A stretch of 64,000 nt of DNA from Pelecanus crispus (lineage: Eukaryota; Chordata; Aves; Pelecaniformes; Pelecanidae): NCBI RefSeq assembly GCF_030463565.1, contig NC_134652.1:8583897-8647896 (forward strand), written 5' to 3'. The first letter of the stretch is position 1, and every line of letters begins with the position of its first letter. The position numbers and the translations under genes were made by a program. The notes beneath the pieces were generated by a model. The model searched no databases, was not told the DNA's origin, and saw only the letters and a list, made by a program, of their open reading frames with translations. Positions 10,501-20,700 of the stretch are shown piece after piece.

Positions 10501-11736
10501 TTTCTTTCCCCCGCCGGATAGGAATGACAAGCTCAATAGCTCGTAGCTTACAGAAACCGCCATGGGTGGGTTTTGTTTCGTTTTGGGGTTTGGTGGTTTT
10601 TTTCTTTTTTTTTTTGGAGGGGGCTTCCAGGATTCCTGTTTAGAAGAATTACCCTTTAAAACGGGAGGGAGCAGGAGAGGCCGTCCAGGCCAGCGCAGAG
10701 CTGCTGTTCACCCGGCGAAGGCCGCCGGAGCTGGGCGGGCGGCGGCGGCGGCCCCCGCGGGGTCCCTGGAAGCGGGGGGCGGGGGGCGGCTGCTGCCGCC
10801 GCCGGGCCGGGGTGCGCGGGGCCGGGGCCGAGGCCCTGCCGGGGCTCCGGCTGCGCTGGCTGGGAATAAAGCGGCGTGGCGAGGGCTGGATGCGGCTGCC
10901 AGGGAACTGCGGGCGTGCAGCGGGCCGGGTGGGGCGAGGCTTGGAGATGCAGCGCGGCGGGAAGGGCTGAGGGCTCCCGGGCTGCGCTCCGCTGCCCCCC
11001 CCGGGCGCAGCCCGAAGCGGGGAGCAGCCGGGGCGGTGGGCGCTTTGCGCGTTTTTAAGGCGCTCCCCGTTAAGGAGCGCCTGGCCGGAGCCCCCCCGCA
11101 GCTCTGCCCCGCCGCCCCGCGGAGCCGCGCCGGCGTCCGGGGCTCCCCCCGTGTGTCCCCCCCCGCCCCGCTGACCCTGCCTCTCTCCCCGGCCCGCAGG
11201 TCAAGGTGTGGTTCCAGAACCGGCGCACCAAGCAGAAAAAGGACCAGGGCAAGGACTCCGAGCTGCGGTCGGTGGTGTCCGAGACCGCCGCCACCTGCAG
11301 CGTCCTGCGGCTGCTGGAGCAAGGCCGGCTGCTCTCCCCGCCGGGGCTGCCCGGCCTCCTGCCGCCCTGCGCCGCCGGCGCGCTGGGCTCGGCGCTGCGC
11401 GGGCCCGGCCTGGCTGCGGGCAGCGGCAGCGCGGCGGCGGCGGCGGCTCCCGGCGGCGGCTCCCCGCACCCGCCGGCCGCCAGCGGCGCGGCCGGGCCCC
11501 CCCCGCCGGCAGCGCTGCACGGAGCGGCCGCCGGCGGGCACGGGCTGTTCGGGCTGCCGGTGCCCGCGCTGCTGGGCTCGGTGGCCGGGCGGCTCTCCTC
11601 CGCGCCCCTGGCCGTGGCCGGCTCGCTGGCGGGCAACTTGCAGGAACTGTCGGCCCGCTACCTGAGCTCGTCCGCCTTCGAGCCCTACTCCCGGACCAAC
11701 AATAAAGAGAGCGCTGAGAAAAAAGCACTGGACTGA
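7297..11736 (+). CDS. VAX1: VAX1 homeodomain transcription factor, complete gene (three coding exons)
   Basis: Joining 7297-7534, 9288-9475 and 11200-11736 gives 320 residues and a TGA stop, close to the roughly 334 of the mammalian protein. VAX1 is a nuclear DNA-binding protein that patterns the ventral forebrain, optic stalk and optic disc; this role is known from the family. The sequence shows an N-terminal [12 protein letters not shown] block, the [16 protein letters not shown] motif just before the homeodomain, a homeodomain at about residues 99-158 with W146, F147, Q148, N149 and R151 of helix 3, an Ala/Gly/Pro-rich linker at about 203-256, and the conserved tail with [20 protein letters not shown]. 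The N-terminus and tail match VAX1, not its paralogue VAX2. It lies in a CpG island and is the only gene recognised here. The linker is where it differs most from mammals. Confidence 0.97.
7535..9287 (+). other. VAX1: VAX1 intron 1
   Basis: The intron is 1753 bases with GT at 7535 and AG at 9286-9287. The first 500 bases are CpG-rich. A stretch at about 8100-8420 is AT-rich with TAATTAAAT-type motifs and looks like a conserved element. Long T-tracts lie at 8078-8091 (14 T) and 8697-8719 (22-23 T, nearly pure), with further T/G-rich sequence at 8740-8790. The open frames in the CpG-rich part do not resemble any known protein. Confidence 0.9.
8100..8420. promoter_or_regulatory. Candidate intronic conserved element in VAX1 intron 1
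   Basis: An AT-rich island with ACTAATTAAATCATT at about 8140-8154, AACAATAATTAATCC at about 8281-8295 and GATTTAAAAAG sits inside otherwise GC-saturated intron sequence. It has no repeat signature apart from an A-tract at about 8175-8187. Preserved AT content with homeodomain-type sites in such a GC-rich setting suggests constraint; the role is inferred. Confidence 0.3.
9288..9475 (+). CDS. VAX1: VAX1 coding exon 2 (homeodomain helices 1 and 2)
   Basis: The exon is 188 bases, entered in phase 1 after the acceptor TTGCCAG and left in phase 0 at CTCAG|GTAGCC. It encodes residues 80-142, from DAKGSIREI through LNLSETQ. The homeodomain begins at residue 99 ([17 protein letters not shown]), and the exon carries its N-terminal arm, helix 1, helix 2 and the turn before helix 3. 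The protein sequence here appears unchanged relative to what is known of vertebrate VAX1. The exon boundary falls between homeodomain positions 44 and 45, a common intron position in homeobox genes. Confidence 0.97.
9476..11199 (+). other. VAX1: VAX1 intron 2
   Basis: The intron is 1724 bases with GT at 9476 and AG at 11198-11199, interrupting the homeodomain between helix 2 and helix 3. It is extremely GC-rich, with a run of about 15 C at 9543-9557, a three-copy minisatellite at 9583-9635, and a G-run at about 10178-10188. A calmer, less GC-rich stretch lies at about 10450-10660. Open frames of 250-350 codons here exist on both strands because stop codons are rare in such sequence; I treat none as genes. 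Confidence 0.9.
9583..9635. repeat. GC-rich minisatellite, three 17-18 bp copies
   Basis: Three adjacent copies of GGGCCCCGCGGGTGGGTC-type units lie in VAX1 intron 2, the middle one 17 bases and the outer two 18. A partial fourth follows. This arrangement may be variable between individuals. Confidence 0.85.
11200..11736 (+). CDS. VAX1: VAX1 coding exon 3 (recognition helix and C-terminal region)
   Basis: This exon follows a pyrimidine-rich tract and the acceptor CCCGCAG, starts in phase 0 with [15 protein letters not shown], and ends at a TGA at 11734-11736. It encodes residues 143-320: the DNA-recognition helix (Q50 and N51 class), a conserved Ser/Glu segment, the [19 protein letters not shown] block, an Ala/Gly/Pro-rich low-complexity linker, and a conserved end from about residue 257 ([20 protein letters not shown]) to KKALD. 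GC content is extreme, so several other frames stay open by chance across it. Confidence 0.96.
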   Translation, partial: VKVWFQNRRTKQKKDQGKDSELRSVVSETAATCSVLRLLEQGRLLSPPGLPGLLPPCAAGALGSALRGPGLAAGSGSAAAAAAPGGGSPHPPAASGAAGPPPPAALHGAAAGGHGLFGLPVPALLGSVAGRLSSAPLAVAGSLAGNLQELSARYLSSSAFEPYSRTNNKESAEKKALD

Positions 11737-13500
11737 CTCTAAGTAACTGCCCCGCGTTTGTGTTCACGGTCTCTGTCCGTGGCGGCACCCCGGCGGCCTG
11801 CCGCAGCCCCCCTCCCTCGCCGCCGCCTCCCGGCCCCGCGGCGCGGAGCCTCCGCGGGCCGGGGCGGAGCGGGGCCGGGGCGGAGCGGGGGCCCCGGCGC
11901 CCGCGGGGCGAGGCGGCGGCCGGGGCCGGGGCCGGGGGGGGGGGGGGCTGCGGGCGCTTCCCCGGAGCCCGGCGGGAGCGGCCCCCGCGGCTCTCCCTGC
12001 CCCGCCGGCCCGAGGGTCCGTCCGTCCGTCCGCGGGGGGGGGGGCGGGTGTCTGTCTGTCCGTCCGTTTGCTTTGGCAGCGTTAGGAAAGGGACGGAGAG
12101 GGAGAGCGGACGGGGCGCGCTGTGGCCGCACCCCTGCGGAGGGCGTTGGGCGATGCCAAGCGGGGGAGAAGGATTTCGGGGAGAGCGGGATGCAGCTGCC
12201 GGGCCATGCCCGGGTCCCGTCCCGTCCCCCCCGCCCGCCCCCGCCGCCAGGGACTCCTAAGCACAGAGGTGGGGGGCTCCAGCTGTGCCCCCCGTCTCAC
12301 CCACGCTCCCTGCACTACGGTCCCCGGGTAACGTCCTTGCCGTCCGCCCTTAACACCAGCCAGGAAAACGTCCAGCAACTTTTCTTTTTCCCGATAAATC
12401 TTGAATGTGGGAAGGGCCGGAGCGGACTGCCTTGAAAACACACGCACGAAGCGAGGAGACAGAAACCAGTGGCTGCAGAGATTTTGAATAAAACTGTCTC
12501 TCCCTTCGAGATAACACAACGCCCCTTTTCTTTTTTTTTTCTTTTTTTTTTCTTTTTTTTTCTTTTTTTTTTTTTTTGCATTCCCACGGGCCAGTCCTGC
12601 GGACCTTATCTGCAAAAGCAAATCTGCAGATAAATAACGGAAGTCGCGACTCGATTTGCATCCAGATCTGTTGCGATGGTAATTTTTCTTTTTTTTTTTT
12701 CTATTTGATTTTTCCAAATAATTTCAATGCGCATCTAAATAATAATAAAAAAATCTTTAGCCTTCCTTCCTCCTAAAATAACCCTCTCGTATATCGCTCG
12801 CACTTCATTTAAAATGAACGTAAAATATAAGAAGCGTATCTTTTGTTGTTATTTTTGTACTTTTAAATACATCTATGTAACAATCTTTTTTTTTTTTTCA
12901 TAATTCTTACTGCTATTTTCTCCACAAACATATGTATTTCATCTTCTAATATTCCGGATCGAATATTTCCTGTTCAATTTCGGTACTTGAACTTGCCAGA
13001 AAAGGGATGCTGTACTTAGCTAGTTCTTTGGGGGAGGGGGGGAAATATTTCTTTGCTTTGGTTTTAAGTTTCTTTTCTTTCTTTAAACTTTAACACATGG
13101 CGTTTACAAACTGTATAAATACGTGCCACCAAACTGTAACCAAAAAAAAAAAAAATTTACAAAAAGTGGAATGGTTGCTGTAGTATATAGAATTAATTAT
13201 AGACCAGAACTGGACAGAAGGAGCTGGACAGAAAGAAAATAGTAATTTTATTGTAAATTATTTACGTCTGAAGTTTCTAGGCAACTAGTCGAAAAAAATA
13301 ATGAATGAATCGAGCGCTGAGCCCTTGCTACTAACTTTTGTTCTGAATGTTTTGGATATTTGGATGTTTTGTATTTATGTGGTGAGAGTGAAATATATTA
13401 TATCTATATGATGACGGAATTAGGTGTATTTTCGTCTTATATTTGTAGCACCCAAATTACCTTCATCTAATACGTGCACTGCCAAAAAAAAAAAAAATCC
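11737..13500 (+). other. VAX1: VAX1 3' UTR (end approximate)
   Basis: The region after the stop has two parts. From 11737 to about 12350 it is GC-rich, with a G-tract block at 11921-11947 and GTCC/GTCT repeats at 12015-12067. From about 12350 to 13500 it is AT-rich and looks like conserved 3' UTR sequence. AATAAA signals occur at 12487-12492 and 12744-12749; either could end the transcript. AT-rich sequence with TTGTA and TTTTTGTA motifs continues to about 13500, so a longer form is possible. T-rich tracts interrupt it at about 12530-12577, 12687-12700 and 12885-12898. Confidence 0.5.
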
Positions 13501-13559
13501 TATCCCTACGTAACCCTCCCAATTTTTTTTTTTTTTAATTTTATTTTTGATTTTAAAGC

Positions 13560-14220
13560 GGGGGGTTGCAAAGTCCACTTCGTGGAGCCGGATCTCTTCT
13601 TCCTGATGCAGCTCGGGCCACCCCCGGTCCCCTCCCCGGCTCTGACCCAGCCCGGCACCAGCCCTCGGGGGGTTCCCTGCCCCGTGGGCCCGATCCCCCG
13701 CCCGTGCCCGTGGCCGGGGCGGCGCGGCGCGACCCTCCGTGGGGAGAGGAGCCGGGGGCCCGGCCTGCCTGGGTGCCACCGCCGGGCTCCCCTTGCCTCC
13801 GCGCCTCCCCTCCCGCCCGCCGCGGTGCCGGGCCCGGCAGGCACTTAGGGGTGCACGTCCACGTGTGCGTGTCTGCCTAAGCAGATACAAATATGAATAT
13901 ATATATATGCGCTTGTGTGCATAAAGATGGATATTTATAAATATTTTCTAAACAGCTCTTGCTTCCATCCTGTCTGGCAGCCCAGCCCTGAGTCCTTTGC
14001 TGGGAAGCTGGTGCGGGGTGGAACCCCTCTTTTCAAGAGCCCCCCCCAAGGCCCTGGCTCCCGCCGGGCCGCAGCGAGGCGTCAAACTGCGGCTCCCCGG
14101 GCCAAGCCGCCTGCGGCACCGTGGCACCTGCCCACCCCGCGGCTTCCCCCCGGCCACGGGTCCCCGGTGCGGTCTCCGCTGGGCTTTGCCGTGAGCCCAT
14201 CCCAGCCAGGGCGGATGCGC
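13560..14220. promoter_or_regulatory. GC-rich island downstream of VAX1
   Basis: CpG-rich sequence spans about 13560-13850 and about 14030-14220, separated by an AT-rich stretch with an (AT)n run near 13898-13908. It begins about 1.8 kb after the VAX1 stop, just past the AT-rich 3' UTR. No coding exon is recognised. It could be the end of the VAX1 island, an antisense promoter, or an upstream promoter of the next gene (SHTN1 in mammals). The island itself is visible; its role is inferred. Confidence 0.45.
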
Positions 14221-17200
14221 TGCGCAAGAATAAGAGGGAAAGATGTGGTGGCGATGGTAGTTTGGGTTTGGTTTTTTTTTTTAAGTGCGTAGAAATGATC
14301 TGGGGAAGGGCAACCTGAGTGAAGGAGGGGATCGCAGGTGACATTTGAAGAGGTGACATTGAAACTGCTGGTCAAGACCGAAAAACTTCAAGGGGAGGGG
14401 AGGGGAAGCTGTGTTAAAAAGAAAAGAGCTCAGCGTGGCAAAACAGATCTGCCAGGGAGACCCTGGGAGAGAGGAGAGTTTTCGGTTTCTGCCTTGCCTG
14501 CGTGGGCTGCGCAGCATCACCCGCAGCCCCGCACAAAGAGAGGAGCCCTGGCCTGGCTTGCCTTTGCCAAGGAGGCAATCGCCACCGCTCCGACCTTGCC
14601 CGGGCTGCCCTGCCCTGCGTGGGGCTGTCCTGCGCAATGAATTTGCCCTGTCCCCAAGGAACCTCCCTGCCCTTGAGATGGGGCCACTTCGTTGCCCAAA
14701 TCTGCTGCTGCACCGTGACCCACGGGAACACCAGCACGACTGTGTCCTGCCAGAGCTGTCTCAGGTGCCTTCATCTGAAAAGGGGATTTCTCTGCTGTTC
14801 TATTTTCTTAACCGGAGACAGTAGGGGGGTTCCTGCCCCCTCACGCAGGCACTGTGAGGCCCTTTTTCCCTGGTAGCTGGCCTGACCTGCAGTCCCAGGG
14901 CTGGAGCCATGGCCAGTGTAAGCTCTTTGCTCCTCACCTAAGGCAATTTAAACTGGTGTCAAGCTAAATTGCCCACAGTAAAGCAGAAATCCTTATTTTA
15001 CAGCTCTCCTCAGTAGAAGAGCTAGACATTTTTATTCCTATTCCTATTATTATTAATTATTTCTGAATATTTCCAGATAAGTATGTGCCCTGAGGTGTTA
15101 AGGGGTCTTATCTAAGCATTCAAGTAAAACAAATGCTTCCTTTTTTTTTTTTTTTTTCCCCCTGTCCCCTTCAAATTCCACCTGTCCCACTGCTGTACTG
15201 GAGGCTGCTTCTGGGCTGGGGGCAGACCAAAAGCCGGAGGCTCTCCACTCCCACGCAGGGTTATCGCAGTCCTGTTTCAGTCTCTGCTTGTGGCTCAGGT
15301 CAAAACCTTGGACCCCAACAGGGAGGGAGGCAATTTGTTTTTTCCTTTGAAACTTCCAGCATCTCAAATGCATGGGGTTCTTGGGTGCCTAAATCCCCTC
15401 CTTTCTGCAGGAGAATAAACCGAAACATGTTCATCTGATTTCTGTAAAAAGGGAGATGGGCTACCACCTGTAGCTGTGTTGCTGCACAGGACAAGTTAAA
15501 AATCACACATATGCACATCAATATAAACAGTATGCCTGAATAAAAAAACCCTGCTTATAAATAATAGTCCCATTTCTTTTTTTTTTTTTTTTTTTTCCCC
15601 AACTACACCAAAGCTGTTCCGAAGCTGTGTGCTGCCCAGAGACGCTGCTTGCTTGATTTTATTGAAATGCTGAATTTCATTCTACTGGAGCAATGAACAC
15701 AAACCAACAACTTAGTGAAGCTACTTGCTGCTGAAAGCTTTTGTTGCGTTTCATGCGGCATCATTATTTGTGCCCATCACTGTGGCATCTGAGCTCAAAC
15801 TGAGGAATACTGGGCTCATGCAGAGGCAGCATGTGCAAGTGTGAGATGCAGGAATATTTAGTAGGAAAGCAAATAAACAAAATATAAATCTATCTCCGGC
15901 ACGATTTTTTAAAGGAAATCATGAAAGTATTTCTGTGGCAGGCAGACTTCCTCAAACTTTCCTTTAGCAGCAGCTACATGTAAGGCTTAGGGTGAGCAAG
16001 CAATAACAAAGACTGAGGGCAGCGTGGGTTATTTCAGTTTGTTCAGCTGAACCCAAGGAATATTTTCACAGGTACGTGGACAGAGTGTCTGGTCCTGTGG
16101 CTCTTGGGAGGGCAAAACTCCAGATCAGGATCAGCTCCAGAGCACCCAGGGGGAACACAAAACAATGCTAGCCAGGTCCATGTAGGGAAAAGAGGAATTA
16201 GTCTATTTAGAGGATTTTTTCAAAAGCATTTGCCCACCCACTTAACATAGGCCCTGCTTTATTTGCTGCTCCTCCACATCCCTCATGCCAGGGATTAGTG
16301 CAGCCTCTGACCATTCTGTCTGCATTTGCAACCCTGTCATCAGCCCAAGATACATGACCTTGTGACATGTAAAAAAGCACACGAGCTCCCTGATTAACTT
16401 CAGAGTATTTTATTTCTTTAGAGAAAAGAAAACACTTCAAAAGAATAACTCTTGAACAGAATCAAGTCACAGTCGCTGGCAAGTGTTTAACAAAATTACC
16501 AGGGAAGCTAAAGTGAAATCCAGTGACGTGATGCTGTCTATGTAGCAGCCGTAACGTGAACTGTGACCCCGGACCGTAGCCGTGGTCCAGAGTGCTGGCT
16601 GGCAGAAGCCGACACGAAACGTTTCTGACTCAGATGTAAGAATTCGCTAATAAGCAGTTTACTCCTCACCTTGTTGCTTCTAATAATTGCTGAGAAACTT
16701 AAGTGCAGCGTTTCTTATCTTTCTATATGTAGTTGTTCCTGTTAATGCTATTCTTCATATCTGTGTTAGTGACTGATTCTAATTTGAATGTTAAATCTTA
16801 AACATTTCTAGTGGAGTGAGTTCCACAGTCACATATAGAACACAAATGACAACATTTTGCATATTCATTTTCTACGTTTTATTAACATGAGCAGTCCCAA
16901 GTTCTGTCATTAGAAGCAGCAGAACAGACATTCCCAAGCTGCCTCCTGCAACCACGTCCTTTTTAATTCTCTTTTACCACGTTACCTCTTCTTCGTCTCC
17001 TTTCTACATGAACAATCAAAATCCTTTCAACTTCTTTTCATACACAGTTCTTGCAAACTGCACTTACTATAACTGTTTGCCAAGAGGTGCTGCCTTTTCT
17101 TTCTTATTCTCCCTGTGAAAAACAAAGTAATAAATTCCCAGAGCCTTTTTCTCTTCAGCTATCTACAGCCCATTCTTCTGTTTGATTCCCCCTGCTGTGA

Positions 17201-20095
17201 GCAACGATGAAAACATCGCACCAGTAAGGAGTCGCCCAGAATACAAACCTTTACCTGACACATGGTGGTACGGCCAACACGAGAAGACTGGATCACAGGC
17301 CTCATCTGCTGAGCTGCCCCAGCCTGGGTCAATGAAATATGTTTTCTATGTTTCAGCTGAAGCAGCCAGCCAAGGCATCAGAGGTAGCAGAGGACAAATA
17401 ACACAGCCCAATCCACACAAGGCTGGTCCACAAAGTTTGTCGCATAATGGAGTACACCTACCCAGTAGAAACCTCTTCTTACAACCCAGCAGCGCAGCAC
17501 TGAAGAGGCGTGAAAAACAGACTGAGAGATTGATGGAAAACCAAAGGGAAAACGATTTTTCAATTCTGTCTAAAAAAAATAAAAGAAATGAATGCTAACA
17601 CGAATTTGAATTGTTTATAAGGTGGGTATCCCTTACATATTCAGTGATTCTCTTTCTCTTTCTATTAGCTTGGCTGCACAGGGATCAATCGGAGAAAATT
17701 TTGCAAGGGAAACCTCATGGAATTCTTGGGTTTTTAAAAATTCCATTCCATAATTTTGTCTTATTTTAGTGTACAGAAAAGACAGGGGGGTAGAAAGAAA
17801 CTCATGCTGGCAAGCATCAAGTTGGCAAGTCAGGAGCTGTGGCTTCAGGGATTCAGGCTGGACATTGGGAAGGAAGCCAGCCAGAACACAGAGAGAGACG
17901 AGGAAGGTTGCTGAGACCACACATGGGAAAAAGTTGAAGATAACCATATGAAAGGTCAAATGAAAGAAGTCCTCACCCTGGCTACAAAAATGCTGCCAGA
18001 GACAGAAACAAGGGAAGGACAAAATGGTGTGTGTACAGAAGTGTGGAAGGATATTCTCATGGCTTAGCCCCTAGCCTGAAATTAAGAACAGGAGACCAGG
18101 TCCTGTTTCTACCAGAATTTCTGTCTGATCCTAAGCTCATTGTTAGTCATTGGTCAGTGAGTTTCTCGCTGTTCTTCCTCTGAAATAGGAATACTGATAC
18201 TCATCTAAACCTACGTAGAAGGAGGTATCAGTATATACTCTTGCTTCAATGAAGGTGAGGCAGAATTGTGACCAAAAATTTAACAGCACCATAGTCAACT
18301 CTAATTCACTGGTTGCAGTCATTGCCTCTCATTAGCCCTGATCTTTCTCCCTTTCCCTTTTTTCCTGCCTCATTTCTTTAATTTAAACCTCTAAACTGTG
18401 CCTACCACTGATAGTCATAATCTTTTTGAGGCCTCTAAACATAAATTTTCATAAACCAAATCCTAAATGGAAATCAGAAGCAGGCAGGAGAATAAAGTGT
18501 CTGCTGCCATAAAGAGCTAAGGAGGGATAAATAGGCAATCCAAGGCATCCTGAGTGCACACTCCAAGATAATCTCTATACTTCTCTGGACACAGCATTGC
18601 GAACATCCTCAAGACCAGCTGATTACTGAGATGAATTAGTAAATAAGAACCCATTTCATCAGGTGTTGAGGGGGACTTTAATTGTGCTCAAGCTCCAAAT
18701 GTGAAACTTTATACCATGGCCACAGCTGTTAAAACAACAGACCCTTATGGAAACAGTCTTGGATTACTGGCCTCATGGAGTGAAACATTTTTAATGAAAG
18801 GGATTATGCTTATTATTTCTTAGTGACTTGTGTCTTCTTAGATATTCTTACTGTCATTATTATTATTTACGAAGAGAACTGATATTTACTCCTACTTAGA
18901 TGTGTTCACATGCATATTTAATACTTTCCTCCATGGGCATAGTTCTAATATGGTCTTAGGGAAAATAGTGTGAGATACATGAATTAGTTGCCCTTTATTA
19001 AATCTAAGATCCTGAGTAACTTGGTGTGTTTGCTTCCTTCCCACTTGACAGTTCTCCTATTGCCTTTAGTTGATGAAATCAGTTCCCTCGTCACGTAGAG
19101 TTTAAAGGGTGTTTTGTGAGAAGATGGTCTCCATAGATGATATTGATACTTACTGCCTTCAGTCTGAGTATAGGCCTTTTCTTTGCTTTTAAAACTTTAA
19201 AACTTTTCTTTAAAACTTTTCATTTTCATTAGAAGAGCCAAGTGGGGAAAAATCCAGAGGAATTGATTTGAACTTTTAAGCAGGGAATTTATCTATTGCA
19301 AAGGAAAAGCACCAAGTCGTATAAGCTGTATTTCCAGTTCATATATTAGTCTATATTTCATTTCCAATTTGAGCTCCCAAAGCTTTTCTCCAGGAAGGTC
19401 TGTGGTAGTCAGACTTAGTGGCAAAGCTCCTCCAGGGAAATGCCTTGTACTGCATGCACAGACCTTCACAGCAGCGAGGTCTAAGAAGAAATGGTCATCT
19501 ATGGCACGTCTTGAATTTCTAAGAAGTATGTTTAATGCTGAGAACAAATATGTAAAATTACTTGAGGAGACTGGATTAATGGGGAAAAGATGAAACTCAA
19601 TGAATATAGTCTTGACTATAAATCTGTTTCAAAAAACAAGTAAAGAAGAAATATTTTCGTTCTGATGGAAGATGCCCAAATCCTGCTACTCAGAATATGT
19701 CTCTAGAAATCTCTTCCTGTGAATAGGAGTTTTGAGTATGTATTTACCTTTTGTGGGCTCTGGGGGACAGTGAGTACTGTTTCTGTGATGGAACAGTGTT
19801 ACTATCTCAAAACGTGAGCCAAACCTCGCATCCGTCTGGATATAATTAGTATGAAACCTAAGGTTTGAACCTCTGTCTTGTTATCTATAGCTAGGACAAA
19901 TTTTCTAATGCTCTGGCTAAATTTCTATATGTTATTGTTGGGCAGTGAGACACATGAATCTAAGTGGAAAGACTGAATGCAACCCTCCCGAGCAGCAGCT
20001 CAGCCAATGAGGCCTCAAGGCGTAACAATTTCAGACAAAGGCTATCGTCTTTTTCTGCAAGAGTGCTCTGAGCACCAGTGGTGCTACAAGAACAG
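14221..20095. other. Non-coding stretch with no recognised gene
   Basis: This holds mostly unique sequence of mixed composition. T-tracts lie at about 15138-15157 and 15578-15596. A 138-codon frame at 17182-17598 (+) and a 74-codon frame at 19369-19593 (+) are open but resemble no known protein and show no splice context I trust. A small AAAACTTT-type direct repeat is at about 19188-19220. Confidence 0.5.
18095..18225 (+). repeat. Old MIR-like SINE remnant
   Basis: The segment follows the order of a MIR core and 3' part: a TCCTGTTTCTACC-like stretch, then CTTCCTCTGAAATAGGAATACTGATACTCATCTA, which parallels the typical CCTCATCTGTAAAATGGGAATAATA end. Divergence is high, so this is tentative. 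Confidence 0.3.
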
Positions 20096-20579
20096 GCAGA
20101 GCCTTTTCTGTCGCCACGGCTGAGGCCGGACAACGTACCGGTGGCCTGCCCTCTCCGCCGGACACCGGTGCCGGCGCAACAGGAGCACGGCCGGCGCAAT
20201 CCCTGCCATTTTCTCACAGGGAGAAACCGCTCCCGCGGGGCGTTGCGGAGCCAAGGCAGGCTGGGGAGGCCGGTCTCTGGAGCCGTGGAAGTGTTGGGGA
20301 CCTGCCCCGCCGGCTGCCGAGCGCGGGCGGCGGGGCCGGGGCCGCTCAGCACCGCGGACAGCGCCGGCCCCACGGACCCGCGGGGCGGGGGCTGCCGGGC
20401 CGCGCAGCTCGGCCCCTCCGCAGGGCAGCCCCGGCCCGCGGCCGAGCGGGGGCCCCCCGGGGGGCTCCGACCAGAAAACACGCCTGGGGCTTTAACGCCG
20501 GGCTCCCGCCATCGCTCGGCGGGCCAGGGCGCTTCGCGCGTTTGCGGAGCGCGGTCGGGCAGGAGCGTGCCGGCGCCTT
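20096..20579. promoter_or_regulatory. Orphan CpG island
   Basis: About 480 bases are GC-saturated and CpG-dense, starting near the GCCACGGCTGAGGCCGG stretch and ending abruptly where the SINE begins at 20580, in surroundings that are otherwise AT-rich. Frames of 197 codons (+) and 173 codons (-) run through it but resemble no family and are expected by chance at this GC content. No TATA box is seen. It may be a promoter of an unannotated transcript or an alternative first exon of the downstream gene. Confidence 0.55.
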
Positions 20580-20700
20580 ATCATAGAATCATAGAATGCT
20601 TTGGGTTGGAAGGGACCTTGAGAGGTCATCGAGCCCAACCCCCCTGCAGTGAGCAGGGACTGAACCTGTGAACTTGGCGTTGCTGGGGTCGACTTCTGCG
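20580..20700 (-). repeat. tRNA-Ile-derived SINE with CR1 3' tail (TguSINE1-like)
   Basis: Read on the - strand, a tRNA-Ile-like segment comes first: CAGCAACGCCAAGTTCACAG and then a B-box-like GGTTCAGTCCC at about 20655-20666. It passes into CR1 3' sequence (GGGTTGGGCTCGATGACC and GGTCCCTTCCAACC) and ends in the CR1-type tail, ATTCTATGATTCTATGA. The A box half of the tRNA is missing or unrecognisable, so the copy is probably 5'-truncated. A songbird SINE joining tRNA-Ile to a CR1 end is known; assignment to that family is by memory of its structure. Confidence 0.6.

Larger units (their letters stand above)
7500..12350. promoter_or_regulatory. CpG island spanning VAX1
   Basis: CpG dinucleotides are dense and GC content is very high from the end of exon 1 through both introns, exons 2 and 3 and the first 600 bases of the 3' UTR, broken mainly at about 8090-8420 and 8690-8830. 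Broad gene-body CpG islands are typical of Polycomb-controlled developmental homeobox genes; that link is family knowledge, not something the sequence proves. Exact borders need a computed GC and CpG observed/expected profile. Confidence 0.8.

Noticed and set aside
9456..10643. Frames of 245-349 codons on both strands in VAX1 intron 2
   Set aside because: Stop codons are rare in sequence of this GC content; the frames overlap each other and are bounded by consensus VAX1 splice sites.
10562..12435. Alternative frames overlapping VAX1 exon 3 and the 3' UTR
   Set aside because: They are shadows of exon 3 in GC-rich sequence; only the frame with VKVWFQNRR and the SSAFEPYSR tail is conserved.
19960..20671. 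Protein-coding gene in the orphan CpG island
   Set aside because: The 197- and 173-codon frames resemble no family, and one runs into the SINE; high GC explains them.
20640..20700. Possible tRNA-Ile gene on the - strand
   Set aside because: Only the 3' half of a tRNA-like sequence is present and it runs straight into CR1 sequence, so it is a SINE head and not a tRNA gene.
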